DNA of 64,000 bases from Bacillus sp. FSL K6-3431 (GTDB lineage Bacteria > Bacillota > Bacilli > Bacillales > Bacillaceae_C): assembly GCF_038002605.1 (NCBI RefSeq), contig NZ_JBBOCT010000001.1, positions 1,116,001-1,180,000 of the forward strand, in the 5' to 3' direction. Made by a program: the position numbers and the translations under genes. Shown here one piece after another: positions 29,422 through 38,159 of the stretch (positions are counted from its first letter, which is position 1; every line of letters begins with the position of its first letter). Below the pieces are notes generated by a model, which was not told the DNA's origin, did no database searches, and worked only from the letters and a program-made list of their open reading frames with translations.

Positions 29422-29691
29422 TTAACCTACAAATCTAGTTAAGTTTTGAAATATTTCCGTTGCATATGATAAAAGCTTACTTAACATCCATGGCCCCATA
29501 ATAACTACCCCAATTAGCACAGCTACAATTTTGGGAATGAACGCCAGTGTTTGTTCCTGTATTTGAGTAGTCGCTTGAAATATACTTACCGCCAGCCCCA
29601 CTCCAAGAGCAAGCAGTAAAAGCGGGCCCGCTACAACGAGTGTAGTGAAAACTCCATTTTGAGCAAGCGATATAACTGATTCAGCATTCAT
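29422..29691 (-). CDS. fliQ: Flagellar export apparatus protein FliQ
   Basis: An 89-residue protein with two membrane helices, the family length. The conserved middle is LAVSIFQATTQIQEQTLAF and PKIVAVLIGVVIMGPWML. It packs around FliP/FliR in the export gate. Confidence 0.96.
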   Translation of the reverse strand: MNAESVISLAQNGVFTTLVVAGPLLLLALGVGLAVSIFQATTQIQEQTLAFIPKIVAVLIGVVIMGPWMLSKLLSYATEIFQNLTRFVG

Positions 29692-29734
29692 TCAAACACC
29701 CCACTGATTGTTCATTATTGAAGAATATCATGAT

Positions 29735-30403
29735 TTAACCAAAACTTTGAAGCAATGATTGAATAACTAAATACCAGCCGTCCACTAGAACAAACAATAA
29801 TATTTTAAATGGTAGTGAAATCATGACAGGTGGAAGCATCATCATTCCCATCGACATTAATATACTGGCAACAACCATATCAATCACTAAAAATGGTATA
29901 AAAATCATAAATCCAATTTGAAATGCCGTTTTCAGTTCACTTAAAGCGAACGCCGGAACTAAAGCGGTGATCGGAATGTCTTGAATTGTTTCAGGACGTT
30001 CCATCTCGGCATAATTTAAAAATAATTCCAAGTCTTTTTGCCGTGTATGTTTACTCATAAATTCTTTAAAAGGTATCGCAGCACGTTCATATGCTGTCTC
30101 TAAATTTATTTCATCGTTGAATAATGGCTGCAATGCTTCCTGATTCACTTCCGTAAGCACTGGTGTCATGATAAAAAATGTTAGAAATAACGATAGACCA
30201 ACTAAAACCTGATTTGGCGGCATTTGTTGCGTCGCAAGTGATGTCCTAACAAATGACAAAACAATAATGATCCGTGTGAAGGATGTCATTAAAACCAAGA
30301 TGCTCGGAGCAAGCGATAATACAGTTAATAGTAGAAATAGCTTGACAGAAGTTGACACAGAAGCGGCTGAACCGTCATTAAAAAATTCCATAAACTCATT
30401 CAT
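29735..30403 (-). CDS. fliP: Flagellar export apparatus protein FliP
   Basis: A 222-residue protein. Conserved segments are MTSFTRIIIVLSFVRTSLAT, MPPNQVLVGLSLFLTFF and AFQIGFMIFIPFLVIDMVVA. The start is the ATG at 30403 (MNEFMEFF), preceded by AAGGAG at 9 nt and matching Bacillus FliP N-termini. An in-frame extension to 30433 lies inside fliO and is rejected. From the chosen start, no cleaved signal peptide of the enterobacterial type is evident. It overlaps fliO by 8 nt. Confidence 0.95.
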   Translation of the reverse strand: MNEFMEFFNDGSAASVSTSVKLFLLLTVLSLAPSILVLMTSFTRIIIVLSFVRTSLATQQMPPNQVLVGLSLFLTFFIMTPVLTEVNQEALQPLFNDEINLETAYERAAIPFKEFMSKHTRQKDLELFLNYAEMERPETIQDIPITALVPAFALSELKTAFQIGFMIFIPFLVIDMVVASILMSMGMMMLPPVMISLPFKILLFVLVDGWYLVIQSLLQSFG

Positions 30404-31079
30404 CGAATCTTTGCTCCTTCTCTTCAAGCTCACTAATAACCTTTTTACGATCTTTTTTTATCTCATCTAATTTTTCTTTTAAATGAACATGAAATGCTTT
30501 ATCACCATTCTGATTACTTGAACGAAGATTTTTCTGTTTATTTGCCTTCAACCATTTGGTCAAAACATCTGTTGGTTGCAAGCTTTGGTCTTGTTGTTCC
30601 TTATAGAGACGAATATAATCTTGAAGTTCTTCTTCATCTGTTATTTCTTTTAGCAAGCGGATATCTTCTCCTACACCAAGAATCAGTATCTGCCTACCGA
30701 CTTTGACGATTTGAATCGATCGATTTCCGCCAAGTGCCGTTCCACCGTAATTCTGTACTAACTTATTATGCTGATAAGATTGGCTCTTCTTATTAATAAA
30801 TTTCAATAAAATATATAATAGAAATACAACAAACAGAAGTGCCGCTATCATTTTGATTACATCTAGTACCCCGATGCCTACCTTTGTTGATTGGTTAACA
30901 GGCTCATCATTATTTGAGTTATCTTTAGAAACATTGTCTTCACTTTTGTTATTTTTATAATGATCAGTGACACTATTTTCTAAGGCCTCTGCACTCACAT
31001 TCATTAAAGAATAATTGAATGACAATGCAGCAATCACAAAAAAGAGGCCAATGATCATTATTTTTCGAAAGAAAATCAT
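30396..31079 (-). CDS. fliO: Flagellar biosynthesis protein FliO (FliZ)
   Basis: A 227-residue protein. An N-terminal signal-like helix (3-25) ends in VSAEAL, a short extracytoplasmic Asn/Asp/Ser-rich stretch follows, and one membrane helix (about 70-95) leads to a basic cytoplasmic tail. The FliO core, GGTALGGNRSIQIVKVGRQ and LGVGEDIRLL, is present. FliO helps FliP assembly. B. subtilis names this gene fliZ. The ribosome site is weak; an ATG eight codons in is an alternative start. Confidence 0.9.
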   Translation of the reverse strand: MIFFRKIMIIGLFFVIAALSFNYSLMNVSAEALENSVTDHYKNNKSEDNVSKDNSNNDEPVNQSTKVGIGVLDVIKMIAALLFVVFLLYILLKFINKKSQSYQHNKLVQNYGGTALGGNRSIQIVKVGRQILILGVGEDIRLLKEITDEEELQDYIRLYKEQQDQSLQPTDVLTKWLKANKQKNLRSSNQNGDKAFHVHLKEKLDEIKKDRKKVISELEEKEQRFDE

Positions 31080-31087
31080 ATAATTGC

Positions 31088-31450
31088 TTACCCTAATGTT
31101 TTGGATATAGCTTCAATTACGCGATCTGCTTGAAAAGGTTTCACAATAAAATCTTTTGCACCAGCTTGGATCGCATCGATAACCATTGCTTGTTGTCCCA
31201 TTGCGGAGCACATAATAATTTTAGCAGAAGGATCAAATGATTTTATTTCTTTTAGAGCTGCTATACCATCCATTTCAGGCATTGTAATATCCATTGTTAC
31301 AAGATCCGGCTTCAAATCTTTATATTTTTCCACTGCTTGAGATCCATCTGCGGCTTCACCAACCACCTCAAAACCATTCTTCGTTAATATATCTTTAATC
31401 ATCATTCTCATAAAAGCTGCATCATCTACAATTAAAATTCTATTTGCCAC
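31088..31450 (-). CDS. cheY: Chemotaxis response regulator CheY
   Basis: A single receiver domain of 120 residues. The acidic pair Asp9-Asp10, phospho-acceptor Asp54 in LVTMDITMPEMDG, the switch Ser in IIMCSAMG and Lys in FIVKPFQ are all present. CheY-P binds FliM and FliY to change rotation. It lies between fliY and fliO, as in B. subtilis. Confidence 0.98.
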   Translation of the reverse strand: MANRILIVDDAAFMRMMIKDILTKNGFEVVGEAADGSQAVEKYKDLKPDLVTMDITMPEMDGIAALKEIKSFDPSAKIIMCSAMGQQAMVIDAIQAGAKDFIVKPFQADRVIEAISKTLG

Positions 31451-31469
31451 TAAAATCCCTCACAGTCTA

Positions 31470-32627
31470 TTATTTTAGTCTTTTAATACGATCAGTTTTA
31501 CTTGCGATGTCAGTTACTCTTACACCGAAGTTTTCATCAATTACTACAACTTCTCCTTGTGCTATCAATCTATTATTTACAAGAATATCAACAGGCTCAC
31601 CTGCTAGTTTGTCAAGTTCAATAATTGATCCAGAACCTAATTCAATTATTTCTTTTACTGTCCGACTTGTTCTTCCCAACTCAACTGTCACTTGCAGTGG
31701 GATATCTAGTAACATTTCTAGATTGTTTGTTTCAGTCGTAGTTGTTGGCATTGCATTGAATTCAGAAAAATTAGCGGTTTGAACATTCGGGTGTGTTTCT
31801 CTTTCAACCGAATTTCTTATGTCTGACAAATTTCCACGTTCTGTCATTTGGGTATTATTACCATCTGGTTTAGATGCCTTGGTCTCATTCATCTCAATCT
31901 GTGATGTTTGTATTGTCTTTGATGTTTCACTTTCCGCTTCTGTTTGAGTAAATAAATCCTCGACAAGCTTTACTGCAAAATCAACGGGTAACACTTGCAT
32001 AATACTTGAATCAATTAAATTTCCTATTTTTAATCTAAAAGAAATTTTAGCAAGTAAATTTTGTTGAGGAAGCGTCTCTGTTCCTTCGCCTTCTGTGACA
32101 TTTAATAATTCAATGGATGGCGGCGAAATATCTACCTTTTTATTAAAAACAGAAGACATCGATGTAGCGGCAGATCCCATCATTTGATTCATTGCTTCTT
32201 GGACTGCGCTCAAATGGATTTCATCCATTGACTCCATTGGGGATTTCCCATCTCCTCCTAGCATCAAATCCGCAATTATTGCAGCATCTGTTTGTTTGAT
32301 GACAAGTATATTTACCCCTGAAAATCCTTCTGTATACTTTACTTGAATTGCTACATATGGATGCGGAAACTCATCTTCCAGCTTGGCATAATCTATAATT
32401 GAAACAGCCGGAGTGGTAATTTCAACTTTTTGATTTAATAATGTCGATAGAGCCGTAGCTGAACTTCCGAAAGAGATATTGCCAATTTCCCCTAATGCAT
32501 CTTGTTGCATTTCTGATAAATAGTCGATTACATTAATTTTATTAAACTCTTCGCTAGATTCGGGAGGAGTTGTCCCTCCGTTCAATAACGCATCGATCTC
32601 ATCTTGAGAGAGCATTTCACCAGTCAT
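31470..32627 (-). CDS. fliY: Flagellar switch protein/CheY-P phosphatase FliY
   Basis: A 385-residue C-ring protein that replaces FliN in Bacillus. The N-terminal CheY-binding peptide (EIDALLNGG) is followed by a CheC-like phosphatase domain with LGEIGNISFGSSATAL and SAVQEAMNQMMGSAA. A variable linker rich in Ser/Thr/Glu comes next. The C-terminal SpoA/FliN domain has IPLQVTVELGRTSRTVKEI and ELDKLAGEPVDILVNN. It overlaps fliM by 11 nt. Confidence 0.96.
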   Translation of the reverse strand: MTGEMLSQDEIDALLNGGTTPPESSEEFNKINVIDYLSEMQQDALGEIGNISFGSSATALSTLLNQKVEITTPAVSIIDYAKLEDEFPHPYVAIQVKYTEGFSGVNILVIKQTDAAIIADLMLGGDGKSPMESMDEIHLSAVQEAMNQMMGSAATSMSSVFNKKVDISPPSIELLNVTEGEGTETLPQQNLLAKISFRLKIGNLIDSSIMQVLPVDFAVKLVEDLFTQTEAESETSKTIQTSQIEMNETKASKPDGNNTQMTERGNLSDIRNSVERETHPNVQTANFSEFNAMPTTTTETNNLEMLLDIPLQVTVELGRTSRTVKEIIELGSGSIIELDKLAGEPVDILVNNRLIAQGEVVVIDENFGVRVTDIASKTDRIKRLK

Positions 32628-33618
32628 TTTCCTTGTCTCCCTCCTCTAAAGTACTTAAGATTTGCACAGCTAATTTCTTATTTACTTTCCCAGGTTGCCC
32701 CGTGAATTTTGGAATCTTTCCTATCTTCACGATAAGAGGTTCATCGATTCGTGTATTCAATTCAATTACATCACCATGATCTAATAATAAGAAATCTTCA
32801 ATAGATAGCTCAGAAATACCAAGTTGAGCTGTCAGCTGCACGTTTGATTCTTTTACTTTTTGTTCTAGCGTGGCCACTTCTTCAGGCTTTCTATTTTTAC
32901 TTACTGTTTCCATCCAATAATGTGCTGAAAGCTTCGGTATTATCGGTTCAAGCACAACATGTGGGATACAAATATTAATCATCCCACTTGTATCTCCTAC
33001 ACTGGCATTCATGGAAATAACTACAACTGTTTCATTTGGTGAAACAACTTGAAGAAATTGCGGATTTACTTCGAGCTCCGACATGACTGGCTCAATTTCG
33101 GCAATACCTGACCATGCATCTTTTAAATATTCCAATGTATGTTCGAACAAATTAGTCATGAGTCGAAGTTCAATCTCTGTTAAATTTTCAATTTTATTAA
33201 TGCTTGTACCTTGTCCACCTAAGATACGATCTATCATTGCATAGGCTATATTAGGATGGATTTCCATAATCATTCTTCCCTCAAGAGGCGGAACCTCAAA
33301 AACATTTAAGATCGTCATACTAGGAACAGATCGAATATATTCTTCGTAAGGTATTTGATCAGCTGAAGCCACTGCAATATTGACATAAGTCCTAAGTTGT
33401 GCCGAAAAATAGGTTGTAAGTAATCGCGCAAAGTTTTCATAGATTCTTGTTAAGCTTCTAACCTGATCTTTAGAAAACCTTAATGCTCGTTTAAAATCAT
33501 ATACCTTTACCTTTTTTTCTTCGTCTTCTTTCTTTAAATCCTCGGCCGACATTTCTCCTGTTGAAATAGCAGAAAGCAAAGCATCAATTTCATTTTGTGA
33601 CAAGATATCTGCTGACAT
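32617..33618 (-). CDS. fliM: Flagellar motor switch protein FliM
   Basis: A 333-residue C-ring protein. The N-terminus MSADILSQNEIDALLSA is the CheY-P binding peptide, closely resembling that of FliY. The middle CheC-like domain includes EGRMIMEIHPNIAYAMIDRI and GGQGTS. The C-terminal SpoA domain spans AQLGISELSIEDFLLLDHGD to the end. It lies between fliL and fliY. Confidence 0.97.
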   Translation of the reverse strand: MSADILSQNEIDALLSAISTGEMSAEDLKKEDEEKKVKVYDFKRALRFSKDQVRSLTRIYENFARLLTTYFSAQLRTYVNIAVASADQIPYEEYIRSVPSMTILNVFEVPPLEGRMIMEIHPNIAYAMIDRILGGQGTSINKIENLTEIELRLMTNLFEHTLEYLKDAWSGIAEIEPVMSELEVNPQFLQVVSPNETVVVISMNASVGDTSGMINICIPHVVLEPIIPKLSAHYWMETVSKNRKPEEVATLEQKVKESNVQLTAQLGISELSIEDFLLLDHGDVIELNTRIDEPLIVKIGKIPKFTGQPGKVNKKLAVQILSTLEEGDKENDW

Positions 33619-33650
33619 ATCTACACCCCCGTTTCAATGGTTTATTATGT

Positions 33651-34076
33651 TTATGAAATAATATAGGAGGTGATATACACTTTCACAACTTTCCCTTTTT
33701 GCATTAGTTCATTAATCTTTTCCTTCATTGATTCTTCCAACTTCAGCTTACCTTCTTTACCATCCAAATCAGCAGCATCCATCTCAGATAATTCCGATAT
33801 CATTAGATTTTGAATCTGGAAATCTCGTTTAGTAAATTCTTCTTTCGCTTTCTTTCCATCTGTTTGTACTTTGAAAGATATTTTAACATAATCATTACTC
33901 TTTAAATTTGTCGTTATTTCTGGGACATCAACGGATACTTTCAATACCTCTTCAATAGAGGGTTCTTTTTTATTATCAGATGGATTAAACTTCATCGTGA
34001 TAATCAACGCTAGAGACGCAAGAAGCAAAATAGCCGTTAAAAGAACAATCATTGTATTTATCAGTTTTTTACTCAT
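33651..34076 (-). CDS. fliL: Flagellar basal-body-associated protein FliL
   Basis: A 141-residue protein with one N-terminal membrane helix (about 5-28) and an extracytoplasmic FliL domain ending [14 protein letters not shown]. FliL supports stator function. The start is the ATG at 34076 with GGAGG 9 nt upstream; a TTG two codons earlier is too close to it. It overlaps swrD by 8 nt. Confidence 0.93.
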   Translation of the reverse strand: MSKKLINTMIVLLTAILLLASLALIITMKFNPSDNKKEPSIEEVLKVSVDVPEITTNLKSNDYVKISFKVQTDGKKAKEEFTKRDFQIQNLMISELSEMDAADLDGKEGKLKLEESMKEKINELMQKGKVVKVYITSYIIS

Positions 34077-34287
34077 CCTCAAAAACCTCCAATTCCTTAC
34101 GGCCGAGAAGATAGATCGACTGATAGAAAGCCAATATTTGTTCTTTCACCCGCTCTTCTGATTCGGCGACAACATATTTGCGACCGTTAGTTAATGTAAT
34201 CGTAGTGTCGGGAAAAGATTCGATTTTCTCGATTAGTAACGCATTTAATTGAAATGTCTTTCCATTCAATTTTGTAATAGTAATCAC
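34069..34287 (-). CDS. swrD: FlbD/SwrD family flagellar protein
   Basis: A 72-residue protein, family length, with [20 protein letters not shown] and [15 protein letters not shown]. In B. subtilis SwrD (YlzI) raises flagellar motor torque and is needed for swarming. It starts 50 nt after flgE, across a terminator-like hairpin, so its level may be set by read-through. Confidence 0.9.
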   Translation of the reverse strand: MITITKLNGKTFQLNALLIEKIESFPDTTITLTNGRKYVVAESEERVKEQILAFYQSIYLLGRKELEVFEDE

Positions 34288-34290
34288 AGT

Positions 34291-34322
34291 AAAAATCAGG
34301 GCCGGCTTGATTACCAGGCCCT
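34291..34322 (-). terminator. Terminator-like hairpin inside the operon, between flgE and swrD
   Basis: On the minus strand, arms AGGGCC and GGCCCT with extra inner GG/CC pairing are followed by GATTTTT. It lies in the 50-nt spacer after flgE, in the middle of the fla/che operon. This would let the abundant hook protein be expressed above the downstream swrD-fliL-fliM genes, or stabilise the upstream mRNA. The shape is clear; the effect is inferred. Confidence 0.7.
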
Positions 34323-34337
34323 ATCCCCCCTTTATCC

Positions 34338-35168
34338 TTATCGTTTTAAGTTAATAAGTTCTTGTAAAATTTCATCTGAAGTCGTAATGATTCTTGTATT
34401 TGCTTGAAATCCACGTTGTGCAACGATCATTTCAGTGAATTCTTCAGATAAGTCAACATTCGACATTTCAAGCGCACCTGAAACGATTGTGCCTGCACCA
34501 CCATTATTAGGAATCATTGGTGTAGCTAAACCTGAGTTTGCACTACCGACATACAGATTTTCGCCAACCTTCTCAAGACCACCTGGATTATTAAAGCGGG
34601 CAATCCCGATTGATGATACAGAAGTAAATAAATCACCGTCTTTAGTAAAACCTGGGACACTAGGTGTATCTGATTTAATAAAACTAATTTTACCATCCTC
34701 AGATATCCCTAGGCTTTTAATATTTTTAATGTCTGGAATTTGAATACGCTGGGATTGGTTATCTAAGACAAAATGCCCAGAAGCAGTAACCAGATTTCCA
34801 TTATTATTCAGGTATAAGTTTCCTGCTCTTGTATAAAATGTATCTGTCCCTTCTTGTACCATAAAATATCCGTCCCCTTGTATTGCTAGGTCAAGCACTC
34901 GACCGGTCGGCTGCAAGGAACCTTGCGTATCAATCGTATCGATTGCAGCAATTTGAGCACCTAATCCTACTTGCTGCGGATTGATTCCTCCTTTACCTTG
35001 TGCAGGTCCACTTGCTCCTGAAATCGTTTGGTTAACCATATCTTTGAACGCAACACGCCCTTTTTTGAATCCGTATGTGTTAACATTCGCGATGTTATTA
35101 CCAATTACGTCTAATTTTGTTTGAAAGTTTTTCATCCCACTAATTCCTGAATACATTGAACGAATCAT
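34338..35168 (-). CDS. flgE: Flagellar hook protein FlgE (historically annotated FlgG)
   Basis: A 276-residue rod/hook family protein. The N-terminal domain has MYSGISGMKNFQTKLDVIGN and NIANVNTYGFKKGRVAFKDM. The middle DLAIQGDGYFMVQEG and the C-terminal SNVDLSEEFTEMIVAQRGFQ and ANTRIITTSDEILQELINLK are typical. The gene at this position in B. subtilis, once called flgG, encodes the hook subunit, and the 264-residue length there fits. Distal rod paralogues are expected elsewhere. Confidence 0.92.
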   Translation of the reverse strand: MIRSMYSGISGMKNFQTKLDVIGNNIANVNTYGFKKGRVAFKDMVNQTISGASGPAQGKGGINPQQVGLGAQIAAIDTIDTQGSLQPTGRVLDLAIQGDGYFMVQEGTDTFYTRAGNLYLNNNGNLVTASGHFVLDNQSQRIQIPDIKNIKSLGISEDGKISFIKSDTPSVPGFTKDGDLFTSVSSIGIARFNNPGGLEKVGENLYVGSANSGLATPMIPNNGGAGTIVSGALEMSNVDLSEEFTEMIVAQRGFQANTRIITTSDEILQELINLKR

Positions 35169-35259
35169 TTAATATTGTTCTCCCTTCGATTGAACCGCGT
35201 CAGTCAGTCGGCGATTCACGGCTTCCGTTTAGGTCCAGCCGTTTTCTGTTAAGTATTTT

Positions 35260-35652
35260 TTAATCCATAATGATTGTGCCATCTATTTTCGTGAAAATCT
35301 GTTTACCAGCTTCTTGTCTATCCATTACCGTAACTACCGTATTATTTTTCGCACTCACAATTAAAGCAGCATTCTTTATTATCACTAGCGAATCATTCAC
35401 ACCTTTTCGCTTTGCCTCATCCACTTTTACACCGATTTGTTTCCAAACATCCGGTTCAATCTCTATTTTTCGTTCATTCATTCTAATCCCAGCATGTTTA
35501 CTTATTGTTAAATTTGTTTTTTGGGATACCGCCTGTTCCAAATGCTTTGAAAATGACTTATCCGTATGATTGGAATATATTGGTGCCTTTTTCGGAAAAG
35601 GCTGTATTGTAATTGGTTGCGATGGAAGTCTATGAATAAAATTATTTTTCAC
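35260..35652 (-). CDS. Flagellar operon protein, TIGR02530-like, function unknown
   Basis: A 130-residue protein. After a variable N-terminus it has ISKHAGIRMNERKIEIEP, KRKGVNDSLVIIKNAALIVS and NNTVVTVMDRQE, ending with IFTKIDGTIIMD. This is the pattern of a small family that sits between flgD and flgE in many Firmicutes, recalled as TIGR02530. The start is GTG at 35652 with GAAGGTG upstream. Its role is unknown; a part in hook capping or assembly is suggested only by position. A MITE-like element lies just upstream. Confidence 0.85.
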   Translation of the reverse strand: MKNNFIHRLPSQPITIQPFPKKAPIYSNHTDKSFSKHLEQAVSQKTNLTISKHAGIRMNERKIEIEPDVWKQIGVKVDEAKRKGVNDSLVIIKNAALIVSAKNNTVVTVMDRQEAGKQIFTKIDGTIIMD

Positions 35653-35682
35653 TACTTACACCTTCACCTTCTATTTAGTGCG

Positions 35683-35826
35683 TGTTCAAAAAGGTGCCAA
35701 ATTAGAAACAAGAAGTTCGAGGCGAGAAGGTTTTGAGGATCGGAGCGTATGCTTTTAATACGTGAGAACCGGAAAAACCGAGCAACGAAGAAATTCCCCG
35801 TTTATCATTTGGTGACTTTTTGGACA
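35683..35826. mobile_element. MITE-like interspersed element inside the fla/che operon
   Basis: A 144-bp element with terminal inverted repeats at 35683-35702 (TGTTCAAAAAGGTGCCAAAT) and 35807-35826, matching at 16 of 20 positions. It fills the gap between flgD and the following small gene. Its first 62 bases match the element at 53257-53196 (other strand) at 55 positions. It carries no ORF. It is transcribed as part of the operon. Confidence 0.75.
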
Positions 35827-35833
35827 TCCTCTA

Positions 35834-36463
35834 TTATGCTATTTTCGTGATTTCCCCCGTTTTAACCGAACTGCCTTCATCTGTAATGAGCCAGACAAAA
35901 CCATCCTTCATCGAAACTGAACTCACTGTACCATTCATTTCATTTTCGCCATCCATCCATGTAATCTGTTTCCCGATCATCGAACTTGCCTGAATGAGTG
36001 GTGTTTCAGATGCCATGCTATTCACTTGTGAAATATTTGCAGGCGCCAATTCTGTACCATCTTCTAAAATCAATTTAACTGTATCACCCATAAATTGGAC
36101 TGTTTTGACAATACCATTTCCTTGAGTGACGGTAGATTCACCCGTTTCAGCAGATTCATCCATTTTATGCCATGTTACATCTTTACCAACAAATTGATTA
36201 AATGCGATTAAGCTCGTTTGTGATTCAAGCTCTACCATTTTTTCAATAGAGATATTCATATTAGTCATTTGCTCTAGTGAAGAAAATGTAGCCATTTGCG
36301 CAATAAAATCTTTATCTTCCATAGGATTCATTGGATCTTGATTTTGCAATTGAACCATTAAGATCTTTAGAAAATCATCCTTACCTAAAATATCATTACC
36401 AGTTTTTACATCTCGCTTCTGTACCGATGATAGAAGTAGATTTTCATTTATGGAATTAACCAT
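35834..36463 (-). CDS. flgD: Flagellar hook-capping protein FlgD
   Basis: A 209-residue hook cap. The conserved N-terminal FlgD block is DILGKDDFLKILMVQLQNQD and PMNPMEDKDFIAQMATFSSL. The C-terminal half has the Tudor-like/FlnI-type domain typical of longer family members. It lies directly after fliK, 8 nt apart, and is followed by a MITE-like element. Confidence 0.94.
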   Translation of the reverse strand: MVNSINENLLLSSVQKRDVKTGNDILGKDDFLKILMVQLQNQDPMNPMEDKDFIAQMATFSSLEQMTNMNISIEKMVELESQTSLIAFNQFVGKDVTWHKMDESAETGESTVTQGNGIVKTVQFMGDTVKLILEDGTELAPANISQVNSMASETPLIQASSMIGKQITWMDGENEMNGTVSSVSMKDGFVWLITDEGSSVKTGEITKIA

Positions 36464-36471
36464 GTCTTATG

Positions 36472-38142
36472 TTACACCTCCGTTTCAAACAAAATAGTAT
36501 TTAAAGCTTCCGCAAAGTCTAAGGTATCATCCTTTTCCTTATTTTTCTGTTCAGGACTATTTTTTTCCTCACTATTTTGTCCTTCATCACGAGCATTTCG
36601 ATCCATATATTTTTGCAGATCATTTTGACTAAAATGAACGTCAATTTTATCAACTTGGATGTTTTGTTGATTAAACGTATGTTTTAGACTATGAAGCTGG
36701 GAATCTAGCAAATCCTTAGCTGTACTTGTTGATACAATCATTCGTGCTATCATCACGCCTTCTTTTTGCAAAAGTTCCACTCTTAGGGCACCTAAATGTT
36801 CGGGATATAACTTAATTAAAAGCCTAGTTGATCCTGGTGTTTGTGATAACTGTGATTTAGCCAAAATGTTTGAAAAAGCTTTTATCAACTCACTAGCTTT
36901 TTGCTCTTGATTCGGTTTCGCTTCAACATGTAATGTGTATTGCTCTATTTTAGGTGTAGGTTCTTGGCTCTGCACAGGCATTAACGATATTTCTTTATTT
37001 GGTGGTGCAGGTATTATTTTCACTAAATTCATTTGCTGATTAGGCAGAAGTAAAGAGTTGTTTTTCTGAGTATTCTCTTTAGAAATGACCGATTCCACTA
37101 TACTACTCAGATCGCGAATGCGGCTATCATTTTCTGCAATTTTCAATCGATTAAACAGTTCTTCGACCACAGTATCCAGCTTTTCCATTTTGTTTATGAT
37201 TGTAGTATTCTCTTGGATAGTTCTAGCTCCAAATTGTATTTTCTTAACAGTGTTCATGATACTTACTAATTCCTGATTAGTTAATTGAAGTAGTTTTTGT
37301 GATTCCAACTGACTTATTTTTGTCAAAAGATGTATAGTCTTCTCAATTAAATCTGTTGATTGGTCATTTTCTTGCATTTCAGTCTTGGAAAACCCTTTAT
37401 CTTGTTCTACCATGATAGAAACGGATGAGTCTTTAGCATGTTGCTCCTTGATTAATGCGACTATATCTTTAGCATCTATGTTGAAAGGAATAGTTGGAAC
37501 ACCATTTTTTTGCTCTTCGAGTAAAGGGTTTGGATCTTTATCCTGTTCTTCCAATACAAGCTCTGATGGAACTTTATCTGGTTCTTCCGGAATAGGTATT
37601 GACTGTTGATCTTCGTTAAAGGCGATCACATTCTCATTTTCTTTTACTGTGTCTGGAACAGATAAAGCGATAACTTGGTGTTTCTTGTTGGGAGTGAAAA
37701 GAACTTGGTTATTATCTAATTTGTTATGAACGGAATACTCATTATGATGTTCGTTCCCTAGATGATTGAATGATGTACTGTTTAGATTTTTACTTTCATT
37801 AATCAAACCTACTATTTTTTCATCAATTATTTCCAACATTTTTTGAAAATCTGGATCTTTATTCATAATTAGCGTTAATAATTCCTGAATAGTTGTTACC
37901 TCAACACTTTTCAATTCCTGAATAAAATCTGCAGGAAGATCACTTTGAAAAACATCAATTAATTGTGCCACATCAAATGTAGCTGCTTTATCGCTTTTCA
38001 TATTATTAGTTTTAGTATTTGTCCCTATCGCTGTTTCGAGTGCTACAAAGAAATTCGATCTCGGTAAGCTTGGTGTTGTTGGACTTTTAGCAATCTGAAC
38101 AGCGGTATTAAATGTTCCAATCCTCAATTGTTTTTTCACCAC
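36472..38142 (-). CDS. fliK: Flagellar hook-length control protein FliK
   Basis: A 556-residue protein with the FliK layout: a long low-conservation, Gln/Glu/Asn-rich N-terminal part (secreted ruler) and a C-terminal Flg_hook domain. The latter is STRLLIKLYPEHLGALRVEL to QNIQVDKIDVHFSQNDLQKY (about 425-500). It then has a charged Asp/Glu/Lys tail. It acts with FlhB to stop hook growth. The start is uncertain: GTG 38142 has its ribosome site too close, and TTG 38127 with GGTGG upstream is a good alternative. Confidence 0.9.
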   Translation of the reverse strand: MVKKQLRIGTFNTAVQIAKSPTTPSLPRSNFFVALETAIGTNTKTNNMKSDKAATFDVAQLIDVFQSDLPADFIQELKSVEVTTIQELLTLIMNKDPDFQKMLEIIDEKIVGLINESKNLNSTSFNHLGNEHHNEYSVHNKLDNNQVLFTPNKKHQVIALSVPDTVKENENVIAFNEDQQSIPIPEEPDKVPSELVLEEQDKDPNPLLEEQKNGVPTIPFNIDAKDIVALIKEQHAKDSSVSIMVEQDKGFSKTEMQENDQSTDLIEKTIHLLTKISQLESQKLLQLTNQELVSIMNTVKKIQFGARTIQENTTIINKMEKLDTVVEELFNRLKIAENDSRIRDLSSIVESVISKENTQKNNSLLLPNQQMNLVKIIPAPPNKEISLMPVQSQEPTPKIEQYTLHVEAKPNQEQKASELIKAFSNILAKSQLSQTPGSTRLLIKLYPEHLGALRVELLQKEGVMIARMIVSTSTAKDLLDSQLHSLKHTFNQQNIQVDKIDVHFSQNDLQKYMDRNARDEGQNSEEKNSPEQKNKEKDDTLDFAEALNTILFETEV

Positions 38143-38159
38143 CCTTCAATGAATTTGAA

